DNA of 46,273 bases from Prochlorococcus sp. AG-412-C21 (GTDB taxonomy: Bacteria; Cyanobacteriota; Cyanobacteriia; PCC-6307; Cyanobiaceae), in the NCBI GenBank assembly GCA_003214975.1, contig QCKZ01000006.1, positions 1 through 46,273 on the forward strand, in the 5' to 3' direction. The position numbers were made by a program, and so were the translations under genes. Shown here piece by piece: positions 1 through 13,382 of this stretch. Each line of letters opens with the position of its first letter. Position 1 is the stretch's first letter. The notes beneath the pieces are model-generated. The model saw only the letters and a list, made by a program, of their open reading frames with translations. It was not told the origin of the DNA and ran no database searches.

Positions 1-421
1 TTTTTTGGAGATTTGATTTCTATCAGTATTTTCAGCCAGAAGAAGGGTTTACCCTTCGAAGTGAGTTATTCACTTGTTGTTTAACTCTGCACCTAGAAAA
101 TTTAAAAACTTAGGAACTGATGCTTTTATTGCGTCAAAACTTTATCAAATTTAGATTTGGTAATTTTGAGATGAATTTGCAATAAAGGTGTGAGGTCCCG
201 TCAAGAATATATAAATTGTTTTCAATTGCTAACTTTTAGTTTTTTGAAAACCAACGGATCTGAGATCTTGGAAAGTCACTTTAGAAATATTTTTATTGTG
301 CACTCAAAGTAATCCTTAATTATTTAAGGAGGCTGAACCTAAATAAATTTAAGTCAAGCTTATTTTTTATTTGGAGAATGCAATTCATATTGAGTAGATT
401 TATCTACAAAAGGATTTGAAC
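1..421 (+). promoter_or_regulatory. rRNA operon leader region
   Basis: No gene is visible upstream of 16S. Two short hairpins lie near the left edge (AAGGGT/ACCCTT at about 43-56 and AAGTGA/TCACTT at about 59-75). The decamer AATCCTTAAT at 311-320 is the exact complement of ATTAAGGATT at 1980-1989 beyond the 16S 3' end, so the two can pair into a processing stem around pre-16S RNA (inference: RNase III-type processing). The rrn promoter must lie here or to the left, but I cannot place it with confidence. Confidence 0.55.
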
Positions 422-1904
<1,483 letters not shown>

Positions 1905-2032
1905 AACAGGGAGACAACAAAATGTTTAATATTATTATTTTGTCACCTTAGGTCGATCGGTATCTCACATTCTTAATTTATTAAGGATTTCATTTCCTAA
2001 GTTTTTTCTAGGTCACACCCATTATTTTTCCT

Positions 2033-2106
<74 letters not shown>

Positions 2107-2118
2107 TATCTCTATGTT

Positions 2119-2191
2119 GGGGGTATAGCTCAGTTGGTAGAGCGCCTGCTTTGCAAGCAGGATGTCAGCGGTTCGAGTCCGCTTACCTCCA
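2119..2191 (+). tRNA. tRNA-Ala (TGC)
   Basis: The 73-nt cloverleaf has acceptor GGGGGTA/TACCTCC with one G-T pair and discriminator A. The anticodon loop TTTGCAA gives TGC. It is the second tRNA of the rRNA spacer. The 257 nt between it and 23S contain no gene. Confidence 0.97.
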
Positions 2192-2448
2192 CTGATTACC
2201 ACCTCTTACATAATCTGATAAAGGAAATGTTTTGAGTTGTGATCAAATTCTGAACGATTCTAGCTTCCTAATGAAAACATTAAGATGCTGGACTCATTGA
2301 ATTAATTTCATTGTTTTCAGAGAACCTTGACAACTGCATAGATTATTTTTAAAGACAATAAGCATCTTTAATGATGCAGATTTATTATTTGTGCGAATGC
2401 ATTAAATAACAATTCTATTAAGCTGATGCTTCAATTATTGAAGTTATT

Positions 2449-5325
<2,877 letters not shown>

Positions 5326-5387
5326 TAAACTTAATTTATTGTTTTTAATTTATATAATTTTCTATGCAGTTCTCAAGGTTCATACTA

Positions 5388-5506
5388 TCCTGGTGTTCAT
5401 GGCGATGTGGAACCACTCCGATCCATCTCGAACTCGGTTGTGAAACGCATCAGCGGCGAAAATATTTAGGGGGTAGCCCCTTGAGAAAATAGCTCGATGC
5501 CAGGTA
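5388..5506 (+). rRNA. rrf: 5S ribosomal RNA
   Basis: The sequence of about 119 nt begins TCCTGGTG and ends with the complementary GCCAGGTA, with the conserved 5S core CCGATCCATCTCGAACTCGG. It is the last product of the rrn operon, 62 nt after 23S, and is followed directly by a terminator. Confidence 0.95.
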
Positions 5507-5516
5507 AAAATATTTA

Positions 5517-5550
5517 AAAGGGTTTACTCTTCTTGAGTAAGCCCTTTTTT
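5517..5550 (+). terminator. rrn operon terminator
   Basis: The 10-bp stem GGGTTTACTC/GAGTAAGCCC (one G-T pair) is followed by a run of seven T. It ends the rRNA operon and touches the stop codon of convergent mutM, so it may serve both. Confidence 0.85.
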
Positions 5551-6431
5551 TATTTTTGGCAATTTGGACACCAATGAGTACTTCTTCCAGAAATTTTTTG
5601 CTTTTCAATTAAATTTTTGCATTTGCGACATTCTTTACCAGTTCTCCTATAGACATTTGTTTGTAAACCAAAATTCCCATTCTCTCCTTCCAAGTCTCTA
5701 AAATCACTAAATGTCGTCCCCCCAGAACCTATACTTTTTTTTAATACATCAACAATTGATTCTTTGAGATTAATTAACTCATTCTTCTTTATTGTTTTAG
5801 CTTCCCTAAAAGGTGAGATACCAGCCGAGTATAAACTCTCATCTGCATAAATATTACCTATGCCTGCCACTATTGTTTGATCTAATAAGATAGCTTTTAT
5901 AGATTTTGTTCTTTTGTAGATAACTTTTTTTAGGTAATTTGCATCAAAGTCCTTAGAGAAGGGTTCTGGGCCTAATGAACCTAATCCTTTGATTAATTTG
6001 TGAGGCGATAAACCTTCCTTAATCCACCACATTTGACCAAAACTTCTCAAATCAATGTACCTGAGCTCATTATTTTTTTTATCAAAAAATCTTATTCTTG
6101 TATGTTTGCAAGGCTGAGTATAGTTATCAATAAATTTGAAATATCCAGTCATTCTTAGATGAACTACAAGAAATCCGTTATTCTTTAAGGATTTTTCGAG
6201 AGGAAATTGAATATTCTCATTTTGAATTTTTTTTAGTTCAGCTATTAAATATTTTCCTCTTCTATTCCATTTGTATAGAAGTGAGTTATGAAGCCCCTTA
6301 ATAAATTCTTCCTTATTAGAAGGAAAAGCAACAGTTGATTGCCTACAGACTTCTACTTTTTTAATAATAAAGTTATTAAGTTTTTGCTCTAAACCTCTTC
6401 GAACAGTCTCTACTTCAGGTAACTCAGGCAA
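5550..6431 (-). CDS. mutM: Formamidopyrimidine-DNA glycosylase (Fpg/MutM)
   Basis: This is the bifunctional base-excision repair enzyme that removes 8-oxoguanine and related oxidised purines and nicks the abasic site. The protein is 293 aa. It begins MPELPEVET, so after Met removal Pro is the Schiff-base nucleophile and Glu is the catalytic acid. The C-terminal zinc finger is intact (CRKC ... CPNCQ). The helix-two-turn-helix region [14 protein letters not shown], with its invariant Asn, is present. It lies 4 nt downstream of psaE on the same strand and is probably co-transcribed with it. This arrangement is ordinary for Prochlorococcus. Confidence 0.96.
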   Translation of the reverse strand: MPELPEVETVRRGLEQKLNNFIIKKVEVCRQSTVAFPSNKEEFIKGLHNSLLYKWNRRGKYLIAELKKIQNENIQFPLEKSLKNNGFLVVHLRMTGYFKFIDNYTQPCKHTRIRFFDKKNNELRYIDLRSFGQMWWIKEGLSPHKLIKGLGSLGPEPFSKDFDANYLKKVIYKRTKSIKAILLDQTIVAGIGNIYADESLYSAGISPFREAKTIKKNELINLKESIVDVLKKSIGSGGTTFSDFRDLEGENGNFGLQTNVYRRTGKECRKCKNLIEKQKISGRSTHWCPNCQK

Positions 6432-6435
6432 TTAT

Positions 6436-6645
6436 TTAAGCTTTCTCTAATTCACTTTCAGCAAAATTATTTGTATTCGCTCCACCCTCAGTACCACTTA
6501 TCCCAGCGTAATTAACTTTATCAAATCTAACTACACAGTTATATTTGATACCTGATTCATCAACAGAAGCAACTTTACCTAATTCATTGTACCAATATGA
6601 TTCTGGTCTTTTAACTCTTACGAGATCTCCTCTTGAAATTGCCAT
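6436..6645 (-). CDS. psaE: Photosystem I subunit IV (PsaE)
   Basis: This is a stromal-side peripheral PSI subunit that helps dock ferredoxin and supports cyclic flow. The 69-aa SH3-like protein begins [20 protein letters not shown], a start typical of PsaE, and has the conserved VVRFDKVNY and [13 protein letters not shown] segments. No transit or signal sequence is expected in cyanobacteria. mutM follows after 4 nt. Confidence 0.97.
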   Translation of the reverse strand: MAISRGDLVRVKRPESYWYNELGKVASVDESGIKYNCVVRFDKVNYAGISGTEGGANTNNFAESELEKA

Positions 6646-6725
6646 TACTTTTTATTTAACTTCTTAAAGAATAACCCATCATTAATTGTCTTAGACAAAT
6701 TATTCACACATATTAATTAAAAGTT

Positions 6726-7496
6726 TTAACAAAAATCATTTATTAAGTTTTTTTCGAATTCTTCTTTAGCTGGCTCCCCTCCCCTCCATTTTCTGCCTGG
6801 AATTCTGACATCTAATTCATTTTTATCGCAATTAATTGAAAGAATCAGTTTTTTATTGTCTTGATTTAGTACATTTAAAACTTTTCTCCCTTTAATTGTT
6901 TCATAAGATTTACTTTGAAAAATTATTGGACCATAAATTTGTTTATCTAACTCAAGTAATTCATTATTTTTTTTATTTTTAATTATTTGATCATTATCTG
7001 AACTAATTGGATTGTTTTTGCCTAATAAGAGCTTTTCTCCAACTTTTATAGAATCTGGATTCTTGAGATTATTAATTTTAACCAAATATCCTAAATTTAA
7101 CTTGTATTTATTTGATATTTCTGTCAGATTTTCCCCTATTTGAACAATATGATAATTATTTTTTAAATCTGATTGTTTTTTAGAATTTTCAGTAGATTCG
7201 GAGATAATAAGATTTTGCCCAACATAGATGTAATTTTCATTTTTTAAATTATTCAATTTAATAATTAAATCTTTATTTATTGAATAGAACTTTGAAATAC
7301 TTGAAATTGTATCTCCAATTTTTACGATATGAATTTTTCTTATTTCAGTTTTATCTTCAGAAATTGATTCTTTTTCAGCAATATTCTTAATTGTATTATT
7401 TGCTGAATCAATCTTTTCTTCTGATTTTATCAATGAGTGATTAAAAAAATTAATAAGGATTGCAATTACTATAAATACTAATTTCATTAACTTCAC
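6726..7496 (-). CDS. Secreted LysM-repeat protein
   Basis: The 256-aa protein has an N-terminal hydrophobic segment (about residues 5-24), probably a signal peptide or anchor. Two LysM domains follow (about 54-98, HIVKIGDTISSISKFYSIN; and about 116-160, HIVQIGENLTEISNKYKLN). LysM binds N-acetylglucosamine polymers, so it is expected at peptidoglycan. The C-terminal 80 residues end in a conserved-looking RIPGRKWRGGEPAKEEFEK segment that I do not recognise. No catalytic domain is seen. Confidence 0.85.
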   Translation of the reverse strand: MKLMKLVFIVIAILINFFNHSLIKSEEKIDSANNTIKNIAEKESISEDKTEIRKIHIVKIGDTISSISKFYSINKDLIIKLNNLKNENYIYVGQNLIISESTENSKKQSDLKNNYHIVQIGENLTEISNKYKLNLGYLVKINNLKNPDSIKVGEKLLLGKNNPISSDNDQIIKNKKNNELLELDKQIYGPIIFQSKSYETIKGRKVLNVLNQDNKKLILSINCDKNELDVRIPGRKWRGGEPAKEEFEKNLINDFC

Positions 7497-7559
7497 TGTT
7501 TATTTAAAGATAATCTCTTAAATCAAAATCGCTAGGGTGTTGAAAACAAATTAAGTAAT

Positions 7560-8951
7560 TTAAATCTTAAAAATAAACTTTAAAATTTTTTTTACTCTGT
7601 CGTACGGAGGATATCTAAGATTTAAATCAAATAAAAAACCTTTGAAAGTAATAGATTTTTGATTTGAAAAATTTCGAAAACCTTCCTGACCATGAAATTT
7701 ACCAATACCACTCTGCCCAACACCTCCAAAAGGTAAATTTGGAATAAGGACAGGTAACATTACATCATTGATACAAATAGTTCCTGAGCTGGTTATTCTT
7801 GAAATGTGATCATGGATTTTTTTATTGCCTCCAAATAAGTAGATTGCCAATGGTTTTGATGTTTGATTAATCTGTTTTAAAGCAGATTCTTTATCATTGA
7901 TTCCAATTACTGGAAGTATTGAACTGAATAGCTCTTTTTGCAAAATATCTGTTTCATTTAATTTGGTTCTCAAAATTGTAGGAGATATTTTTAATTTTTT
8001 CTTACTAAAAGTTCCCCCATATAAAATTCTTTTTTCTTTTTTATATCTTTTGAGAATTTCTAAAGTCGATGAAAATTGCTTTTTTTCTAATTTAGATAAG
8101 TTTTCGGAAATTATTGGATTTTCTCCGTAAAAACGTACTATGCATTGTTTTAATTTTTCTATGAAATTATTTTCAACTTCTTGATCTACAAAGATATGAT
8201 TTGGAGCGATGCAGGATTGACCAGAATTAAAAAATTTGCCCCAAACAATTCTTTTCGCGGCAACTTCTAAATTCGCATTCTTAAAAATAATTACAGGATT
8301 TGTTCCGCTTAATTCAAGAGTTAATGGAGTTAAGTTCTTTGAAGCCAATTTCATAATAGATTTTCCTGTTTTGGTACTTCCTGTGAAAAATATATGGTCA
8401 AAATTTTGTTCGATTAATTTTATGGATTGTTTATAGTCACCCTCTACTGTTAATAGGACATCTTTTTGGAAATATTTGGAAGTAAGCTTTTTAATAAGTT
8501 TTGAGGTTGAAGGACATTTCTCTGATGGTTTTATAACTGCAGTATTTCCTGCGGAGAAAATATTTACCAATGGCTTTAAAATGTACAACAATGGATAATT
8601 ATATGGACCTAGAATTAAGACACATCCAAGGGGTTCATAAATAACTTTGGAGGATGATGGAAATAGATAAAAAGGTGTTGCAATCTTTTTTGGATTCATC
8701 CAAGAATTAAGTTTCTTTTTTATAAGTGCAATTTCTTCTTTAATTAAGAGGATTTCTGAAAGCCCTTCAATTTCAGATTTTCCTAGATCAATAAAAAGTG
8801 ATTTTATTATCTCTTTTTTATTTTCATCTAAAAGTTTGGAAACTATATTTAGCTGTTTGATTCTCCATTTTATATCTTCTGTTTTACCAGTAAGAACTGT
8901 ATTCTTTAATTTATAGATATTTTCTAAATGAAATTTATCAGAAATTTTCAT
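7560..8951 (-). CDS. Aldehyde dehydrogenase (class 3 / fatty aldehyde type)
   Basis: The 463-aa NAD(P)-dependent aldehyde dehydrogenase has the cofactor-loop sequence FFTGSTKTGKSI, the general-base Glu in TLELSGTNP and the catalytic Cys in NSGQSCIAPN. The short form, the PYNYPL motif and the hydrophobic C-terminus (LKFIFKI) match class 3 and fatty-aldehyde enzymes, which may be membrane-associated. The likely role is oxidation of fatty or lipid-peroxidation aldehydes to acids; the substrate is inferred only from the family. Confidence 0.93.
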   Translation of the reverse strand: MKISDKFHLENIYKLKNTVLTGKTEDIKWRIKQLNIVSKLLDENKKEIIKSLFIDLGKSEIEGLSEILLIKEEIALIKKKLNSWMNPKKIATPFYLFPSSSKVIYEPLGCVLILGPYNYPLLYILKPLVNIFSAGNTAVIKPSEKCPSTSKLIKKLTSKYFQKDVLLTVEGDYKQSIKLIEQNFDHIFFTGSTKTGKSIMKLASKNLTPLTLELSGTNPVIIFKNANLEVAAKRIVWGKFFNSGQSCIAPNHIFVDQEVENNFIEKLKQCIVRFYGENPIISENLSKLEKKQFSSTLEILKRYKKEKRILYGGTFSKKKLKISPTILRTKLNETDILQKELFSSILPVIGINDKESALKQINQTSKPLAIYLFGGNKKIHDHISRITSSGTICINDVMLPVLIPNLPFGGVGQSGIGKFHGQEGFRNFSNQKSITFKGFLFDLNLRYPPYDRVKKILKFIFKI

Positions 8952-9110
8952 TATTTAATTCTATGAATAGTATTAAATATATCAGAGGATAAATTGGAAA
9001 TAGCAAAAGTTTTTTAAGCAATTAAGCTAAAGTGAATAATTTATAAGAAAGAATTATATTAATTAATATTGCCTTTGAAAATTCTAATTTTTCCAAGTTA
9101 ATATATTTCT

Positions 9111-10001
9111 ATGAAGGGAAAATTTTCAATTAGATTGATATCTACAAATGAAATATCAGAAGTTACAAATTGGGCAAGGTTAGAGGGATTTTCTCCTGGA
9201 ATGGATGATTTATCAATTTATAGAAATACAGATAAACAAGGAGTATGGGTTGGCTGCCTAGACAATAATCCTATAGGTTCTATTGCGTGCATTAAATATA
9301 ATTCCTCATATGGTTTTATAGGTTTATTTATCGTAAAAAAAGAATTCCGAAATAATGGATATGGAGTGAGATTATGGAAACATGCACTCGAGTATTTAAA
9401 AAATGTTGATTGTATTGGCCTAGAGGCTGCTCCAGATAGATTGAATGATTACCAAAAGTGGGGTTTTAGAGAATCTTCAATTACAAATAGATGGAAATTA
9501 AATGGTTTGCGACACTTACCATTGAGTAATTTCTATAATGATAAATTTCATTCTTTTAAAGTTGTTCCTGGTAATAAAATTTCCTCTGAAGCGGTCTTAA
9601 TTTACGATGATCAGAGAGAACCTAGTCCCAGGCCTCATTTTCTAAATGACTGGTTGAAAAATTCTCATGGCAATGTTAGTGCAATTGTCGATAATAATGG
9701 GATGTGCCATGGATTTGGCAGGATAAGACCTTGTGTCTTAGAGGATAATAAGCAAGGCTGGAGAATCGGACCTCTTTTAGCTGATACCCCCCCACTCGCT
9801 GAACTTCTAATCAGGAATTTAGTGGGTGAATTAGATTCCCAAATCTTATTGGATTGTTCTAATCTTAACCCCTATGCAAATTATCTTTTATCAAGTTTGG
9901 GATTTGAGGAAATATCAAAGACTTTTAGAATGTACAAAGGTATTCAACCTTCCTGCCCAATGAATCAAGTATACGGACTTGCCTGCTTGGAACTGGGATG
10001 A
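9111..10001 (+). CDS. GNAT acetyltransferase with YitH-like C-terminal domain
   Basis: The 296-aa protein carries two GNAT-fold halves. Residues about 1-140 hold a classical GNAT with acetyl-CoA loop KKEFRNNGYGVRLWK. The second half (about 150-285) resembles the Acetyltransf_18/YitH domain, with GFGRIRP, WRIGPLLAD and a terminal LGFEEISKTFRMYKG. The substrate is unknown. It stands alone on the plus strand. Confidence 0.85.
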   Translation: MKGKFSIRLISTNEISEVTNWARLEGFSPGMDDLSIYRNTDKQGVWVGCLDNNPIGSIACIKYNSSYGFIGLFIVKKEFRNNGYGVRLWKHALEYLKNVDCIGLEAAPDRLNDYQKWGFRESSITNRWKLNGLRHLPLSNFYNDKFHSFKVVPGNKISSEAVLIYDDQREPSPRPHFLNDWLKNSHGNVSAIVDNNGMCHGFGRIRPCVLEDNKQGWRIGPLLADTPPLAELLIRNLVGELDSQILLDCSNLNPYANYLLSSLGFEEISKTFRMYKGIQPSCPMNQVYGLACLELG

Positions 10002-10072
10002 TTCCCTTTAAAATGTTCTTTCTGTCTTTTGGTTTTTAATGATTTTTAAAGTTTATTTGTTTATCCATAAGC

Positions 10073-10324
10073 TTAACTCTCAGAAGGTTTCAAAATCTTT
10101 TCTACAATATCGGCATTAATTATAGTGATTTCTCCATTGTCAATATTGGCTACTTGAAACAAGGTCCATGAATTTGGATTTCTAGCTCCTCCAATACAGT
10201 CAATAACTTGGCCGACCCAATAATTTTTATTCTTTTCTTTAGTGTCCTCACAATTCCCTTCATTTTTAATTGCTACATAATCACCAGACTTAACGAAAAG
10301 AAATTCAGGGGTTGCCGAGCTCAA
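10073..10324 (-). CDS. DUF3104-type small protein
   Basis: The 83-aa soluble protein has a beta-rich core, DYVAIKN ... WVGQVIDCIGGARNPNSWTLFQVANID ... IINADIVEKIL. It matches my memory of DUF3104, a family largely confined to marine picocyanobacteria and of unknown function. A palindromic element lies 12 bp upstream of its start (10337-10354) and suggests specific regulation. It converges with the GNAT gene. Confidence 0.75.
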   Translation of the reverse strand: MSSATPEFLFVKSGDYVAIKNEGNCEDTKEKNKNYWVGQVIDCIGGARNPNSWTLFQVANIDNGEITIINADIVEKILKPSES

Positions 10325-10336
10325 AATAAATAGCTA

Positions 10337-10354
10337 ATAGTATATATGTACTAT
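10337..10354. promoter_or_regulatory. Palindromic operator, LexA/SOS-box-like
   Basis: The inverted repeat ATAGTA-tatatg-TACTAT lies 12 bp from the start of the DUF3104 gene. The core AGTATATATGTAC fits the cyanobacterial LexA consensus RGTACNNNDGTWC with one mismatch. It is close in sequence to the palindrome at 13383-13406. Confidence 0.45.
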
Positions 10355-10420
10355 ACTAAATTATTAGTTTTTTGTCGAAATTTGAATTAATTTGCAAACT
10401 AGAGGTAATTCAAAAATGAA

Positions 10421-10513
10421 ATGGAATCTACTGAAATTGCTATATTGTTAACATTATTGGTATTAATTTTAGCTTTAACTGACGTTTATATAGAAAGAAA
10501 TATTCCTGGATAA
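10421..10513 (+). CDS. 30-aa single-pass membrane protein
   Basis: The reading frame encodes a 30-aa protein: MESTEIA, then a strongly hydrophobic stretch (ILLTLLVLILALT), then a charged tail DVYIERNIPG. Its shape is like the small photosystem or cytochrome subunits, but it does not match PsbM, PsbK, PsaM, PetN or other named ones that I know. It could be a picocyanobacterial small membrane protein. No function is assigned. Confidence 0.55.
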   Translation: MESTEIAILLTLLVLILALTDVYIERNIPG

Positions 10514-10781
10514 GATTCTCAATTCATTTTTTAAATTAAATAAGATTTAAGCTGGTCTAATATGTCGGCACGGTTAGAAACTAATTTTGTAAAAACTAAA
10601 TATATCAACCCTCCCATTGCAAGCCTTCCGTTGATTTTCTCTAACTGCTTTAATTTTCTCAACAAGTTTCTTTAGCGGTTAAACAAAATTTAAAGGGTAT
10701 AGAAAATAAAAAAGTATTAATTAATTCAAAAGTAAAAAAAATACGAATTATTATAAAAATTATTTAAAACACAAATTAAAT
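10514..10781. other. Intergenic stretch, no convincing gene
   Basis: The only frame is 10562-10675 (+), 37 aa beginning MSARLETNFVKTKYINPP. It has no ribosome binding site and no recognisable pattern. The rest is AT-rich. It may be a decayed gene. Confidence 0.4.
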
Positions 10782-10922
10782 TTAGAGCCAAGCCTCTTTC
10801 ATCTCAAGATATAGCCTCTCACTCTCAGCAGCATTTATTTTGCTTTCTGAAAAAGATTGCTGCTGTTGCTGTTGTTGCTGCTGCTGAGATGAATTAGTAT
10901 TAGGATTTCGGACTTCGCTCAT
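10782..10922 (-). CDS. 46-aa protein with a ten-glutamine tract
   Basis: The frame begins MSEVRNPNTNSS, continues with ten consecutive Gln (mixed CAG and CAA codons) and ends SFSESKINAAESERLYLEMKEAWL, a likely amphipathic helix. It is soluble and has no signal peptide. The mix of codons argues that the protein tract is selected and is not a simple DNA slippage product. I do not recognise the family. Confidence 0.6.
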   Translation of the reverse strand: MSEVRNPNTNSSQQQQQQQQQQSFSESKINAAESERLYLEMKEAWL

Positions 10923-11041
10923 TAGAAAGACTAAAAATATTTGTGTTTATTCTCTCATATACAGAGCTTTTTTTGTCAACTTAAATTCTTAAATTTTATT
11001 TAAATTTTTTTTATCTTTAGTTTTTCTGTTTTAAGTGAAAG

Positions 11042-11143
11042 TTATTTTGCTACTGTAGTTTTGGTGTAAAGGAATTTAACTTCCCAATATACAATTCCTA
11101 GGAAGATAGCGCTTGCAATGATAATTTCAGAAATAGCTAACAT
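11042..11143 (-). CDS. 33-aa single-pass membrane protein
   Basis: The protein is MLAISEIIIASAIFLGIVY, one membrane span, followed by WEVKFLYTKTTVAK, a basic cytoplasmic tail. The size and pattern are typical of picocyanobacterial membrane microproteins. It has no named homologue that I recognise. It is divergent from the NdhF-like gene at 11292. Confidence 0.55.
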   Translation of the reverse strand: MLAISEIIIASAIFLGIVYWEVKFLYTKTTVAK

Positions 11144-11291
11144 TATGCATATAAATACTAATTAAATTTTGGTATCAATTTACACAGAATGCAATAGGTA
11201 CTAATTACATTTAAGAATTTTAAAAAATCTTACTTAATAAAATAACGCTTCAAAATAATATAAAATTTTAAGATATATTCAAATTTTATTC

Positions 11292-11726
11292 GTGGGAAAT
11301 TTCATACATACAGCAATTCTTATACCTTTAATACCTCTTATTAGTGCTTTATTTATTTTTGTTTTATTAGTAAGTTTTAACAGAACAATCAACAGATTAA
11401 CAAAACCGGTTACTGCCCTTGTTTCATTATCTTTATTAATTTCTGCTTTCATAAGCGCCTTTGACTATTTCAAGAAAATAGAAGAAGAATTAGTTTTATC
11501 GAAATTTCTTAAATATTTTGAAGAAACAAATTTAGTTATGCATCTGAATTTAGTTAATGAAAAAATTATAATTTTTTTCTCATTAATAATGACCATGGTA
11601 ATTGGATTGGCTTTTAATAAATTACCGAGGAAAAAAGGTTATGTCTTATTGATGATTGGCCTTGGATTTATATCTTCTTCTGTAATGATATCAATATTGC
11701 TAATAGATTTTTCAGCCTTAATTTAA
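11292..11726 (+). CDS. NdhF N-terminus-like membrane protein
   Basis: The 144-aa protein uses a GTG start and has four predicted membrane spans (about 8-30, 40-60, 90-108 and 118-140). The opening ILIPLIPLISALFIFVLL...FNRTINRL and the next segments resemble the first helices of NDH-1 subunit 5 (NdhF). The proton-channel core is missing, so it cannot replace NdhF. It ends 4 bp inside the stop of the convergent oxidase gene. It may be an accessory or truncated complex I-type protein; the family link is a resemblance, not a proof. Confidence 0.6.
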   Translation: MGNFIHTAILIPLIPLISALFIFVLLVSFNRTINRLTKPVTALVSLSLLISAFISAFDYFKKIEEELVLSKFLKYFEETNLVMHLNLVNEKIIIFFSLIMTMVIGLAFNKLPRKKGYVLLMIGLGFISSSVMISILLIDFSALI

Positions 11727-12241
11727 ACTGAAGTCAGCATTGACAAAGCTTGGTTAAGTTCTTGAACATGATTTAATTCATCTTGAGCGATTTCTCTAAT
11801 TTTTTGGTCATTTGGATTATCTTTTAAATATTTGGAATATGTTTTAAATGCATGTTCTTCTATTTTTATGTTGACATCATAAGCATTCGCTGGAGAGAAA
11901 AAATAATAAAGAACCATGATCCAGTAATAGACAAGTACAAGGTGTCTCGCAAAAAATCTATCAATCCAAAACTTATCTCCTCCTCTTTTCTCCATTTCTT
12001 TAAGATGCTCAGTTTCGTTAATAGCTTGATAAAAATGTTCTTTCATCAAAAACATTGTTTTGTCATTTTTAATTCCTAGGGATTCTTTAAAATGGAGAAC
12101 AGAAAGAAATGCAAAATAAGGTGATCTAGCGATAACTTCTAAAACCCAGAATCTTTGTAAATTCCTACCAGAGTATATGAAGTCTAATAAGTTGACAGTA
12201 TTATTTAAAATCAAAGAATTTAATTTCTTCATGAAAATCAC
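11723..12241 (-). CDS. Plastoquinol terminal oxidase (PTOX / alternative-oxidase family)
   Basis: This di-iron quinol oxidase passes electrons from plastoquinol to O2 and acts as a safety valve for over-reduced thylakoids. The 172-aa form shows all six ligands in family motifs: E35 (LEVIARSPYF), E76 and H79 (NETEHL), E128/E129 (IEEHA), E155 and H158 (DELNHV). The RFFARHLVLVYYW segment is characteristic of PTOX. Translation may start at Met1 or Met4. The gene overlaps the NdhF-like gene tail to tail by 4 bp. It is known from high-light Prochlorococcus. Confidence 0.93.
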   Translation of the reverse strand: MIFMKKLNSLILNNTVNLLDFIYSGRNLQRFWVLEVIARSPYFAFLSVLHFKESLGIKNDKTMFLMKEHFYQAINETEHLKEMEKRGGDKFWIDRFFARHLVLVYYWIMVLYYFFSPANAYDVNIKIEEHAFKTYSKYLKDNPNDQKIREIAQDELNHVQELNQALSMLTSV

Positions 12242-12386
12242 TTTTCTTTAAGTATATTTACTTATTTAAAAGAGATCTACATAGTATCTGAGTAATTAAC
12301 CAAAAATTAATATTTCTAATTTTAATCGAGATCTTCCATTGAAATATATTTTTTTCATGCATTAATTGGATAGATAAAAATTTTAT

Positions 12387-12527
12387 ATGAAAACAACTGA
12401 AAAGATTGCAAATGCGAAAAAGAGGATTGATGAATTAGAAAGACTTATAAAGTATTGGAATGATTCAGAACATTGCAATGCAAAAATAGTAAATTTTCCA
12501 ATTAAAATTGACAATAAAGTTTCTTAG
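12387..12527 (+). CDS. 46-aa hypothetical protein, N-terminal coiled helix
   Basis: The frame begins MKTTEKIANAKKRIDELERLI, a basic amphipathic helix with heptad-like spacing, followed by KYWNDSEHCNAKIVNFPIKI. It is soluble with no signal peptide. It is not recognised but has typical host codon use and a clean ATG. Confidence 0.55.
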   Translation: MKTTEKIANAKKRIDELERLIKYWNDSEHCNAKIVNFPIKIDNKVS

Positions 12528-12687
12528 ATAGTGGCCGGTGATTAAGCTGAATTAACTTTTTATGGATTTTGTGTGATTTAATATCTTTGAGTATTCATTT
12601 ATTATTTTCTACATAACTATATAAATAGAGCAATTAAACCTATTTTCAAAAACAGTAAGGAAGAAATAATCTAAAAGAAAAATCTAT

Positions 12688-12801
12688 ATGAAAACCTTTT
12701 CAAAAGAATATCTAGTTCCAATTAAATTTTTACCATGGTTTTTTTGGGTGTTTATATCTTTAGCGAGTATGTATTTGTTTAAAACAGCTTGGGTGAGTTG
12801 A
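12688..12801 (+). CDS. 37-aa single-pass membrane protein
   Basis: The protein is MKTFSKEYLVPIKFLPWFFWVFISLASMYLFKTAWVS, with one aromatic-rich membrane span (about 15-32). Family and function are not recognised. It lies tail to tail with the gene at 12815-13123. Confidence 0.55.
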   Translation: MKTFSKEYLVPIKFLPWFFWVFISLASMYLFKTAWVS

Positions 12802-12814
12802 ATATTTAATGAAC

Positions 12815-13123
12815 CTAACTTCTTTTTAGCCAATCAGGAGCACCTCCAAACCAGTTAGATATATCATCTTCATTTGGGTTGTAATGATTTTCTTTGTCGA
12901 GTCCATCTATCCCAAGTGATTGTAAGAGGTTATCAATTCCACCATCATTTTTTACGCCATTCCTCCTGAAACTGTTAGCTTTTTTTAACCAAAGAGAAAT
13001 TGTCGAATTGTGCTGTGCAAATCTCTCAACATATATTCTCTCTTCTAATGAAATTGATTTATCTTGGGCAATTCTTTTGATTATCCCGCGAATCTTTAGC
13101 CTTTTTTGATTACTTAGAAGCAT
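12815..13123 (-). CDS. Conserved-type hypothetical protein, 102 aa
   Basis: The soluble, highly charged protein has an N-terminal helical part (NQKRLKIRGIIKRIAQDKSISLEERIYVERFAQ) and an acidic tail ending SNWFGGAPDWLKRS. The WFGGAPDWL end looks like a conserved picocyanobacterial signature, but I cannot give a function. Confidence 0.7.
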   Translation of the reverse strand: MLLSNQKRLKIRGIIKRIAQDKSISLEERIYVERFAQHNSTISLWLKKANSFRRNGVKNDGGIDNLLQSLGIDGLDKENHYNPNEDDISNWFGGAPDWLKRS

Positions 13124-13382
13124 TTAAAATCAAATCACTAATTCTTTTATAGGAACCGCGATTAAAAATATCTTGTCAATGTTTATTTCAACAAATTCTC
13201 TATTTTAAAAGGTTTTTAGCAATAAAAGTCTTAAGACACTAAAAAAAGGCATTAATAAGTAATGCATTATACGTTGATTCATTTATGAAACTTATGAATT
13301 CTATAAATTAGATAAAAAAAACCTATCAGCTCTCAAAGACGATTTAAAGAACAAATAAGGGAGAGACCTTGCTTGATAGTAA

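Noticed and set aside
10562-10675. 37-aa frame beginning MSARLETNF
   Set aside because: No ribosome binding site or recognisable pattern; kept only as a comment on the spacer.
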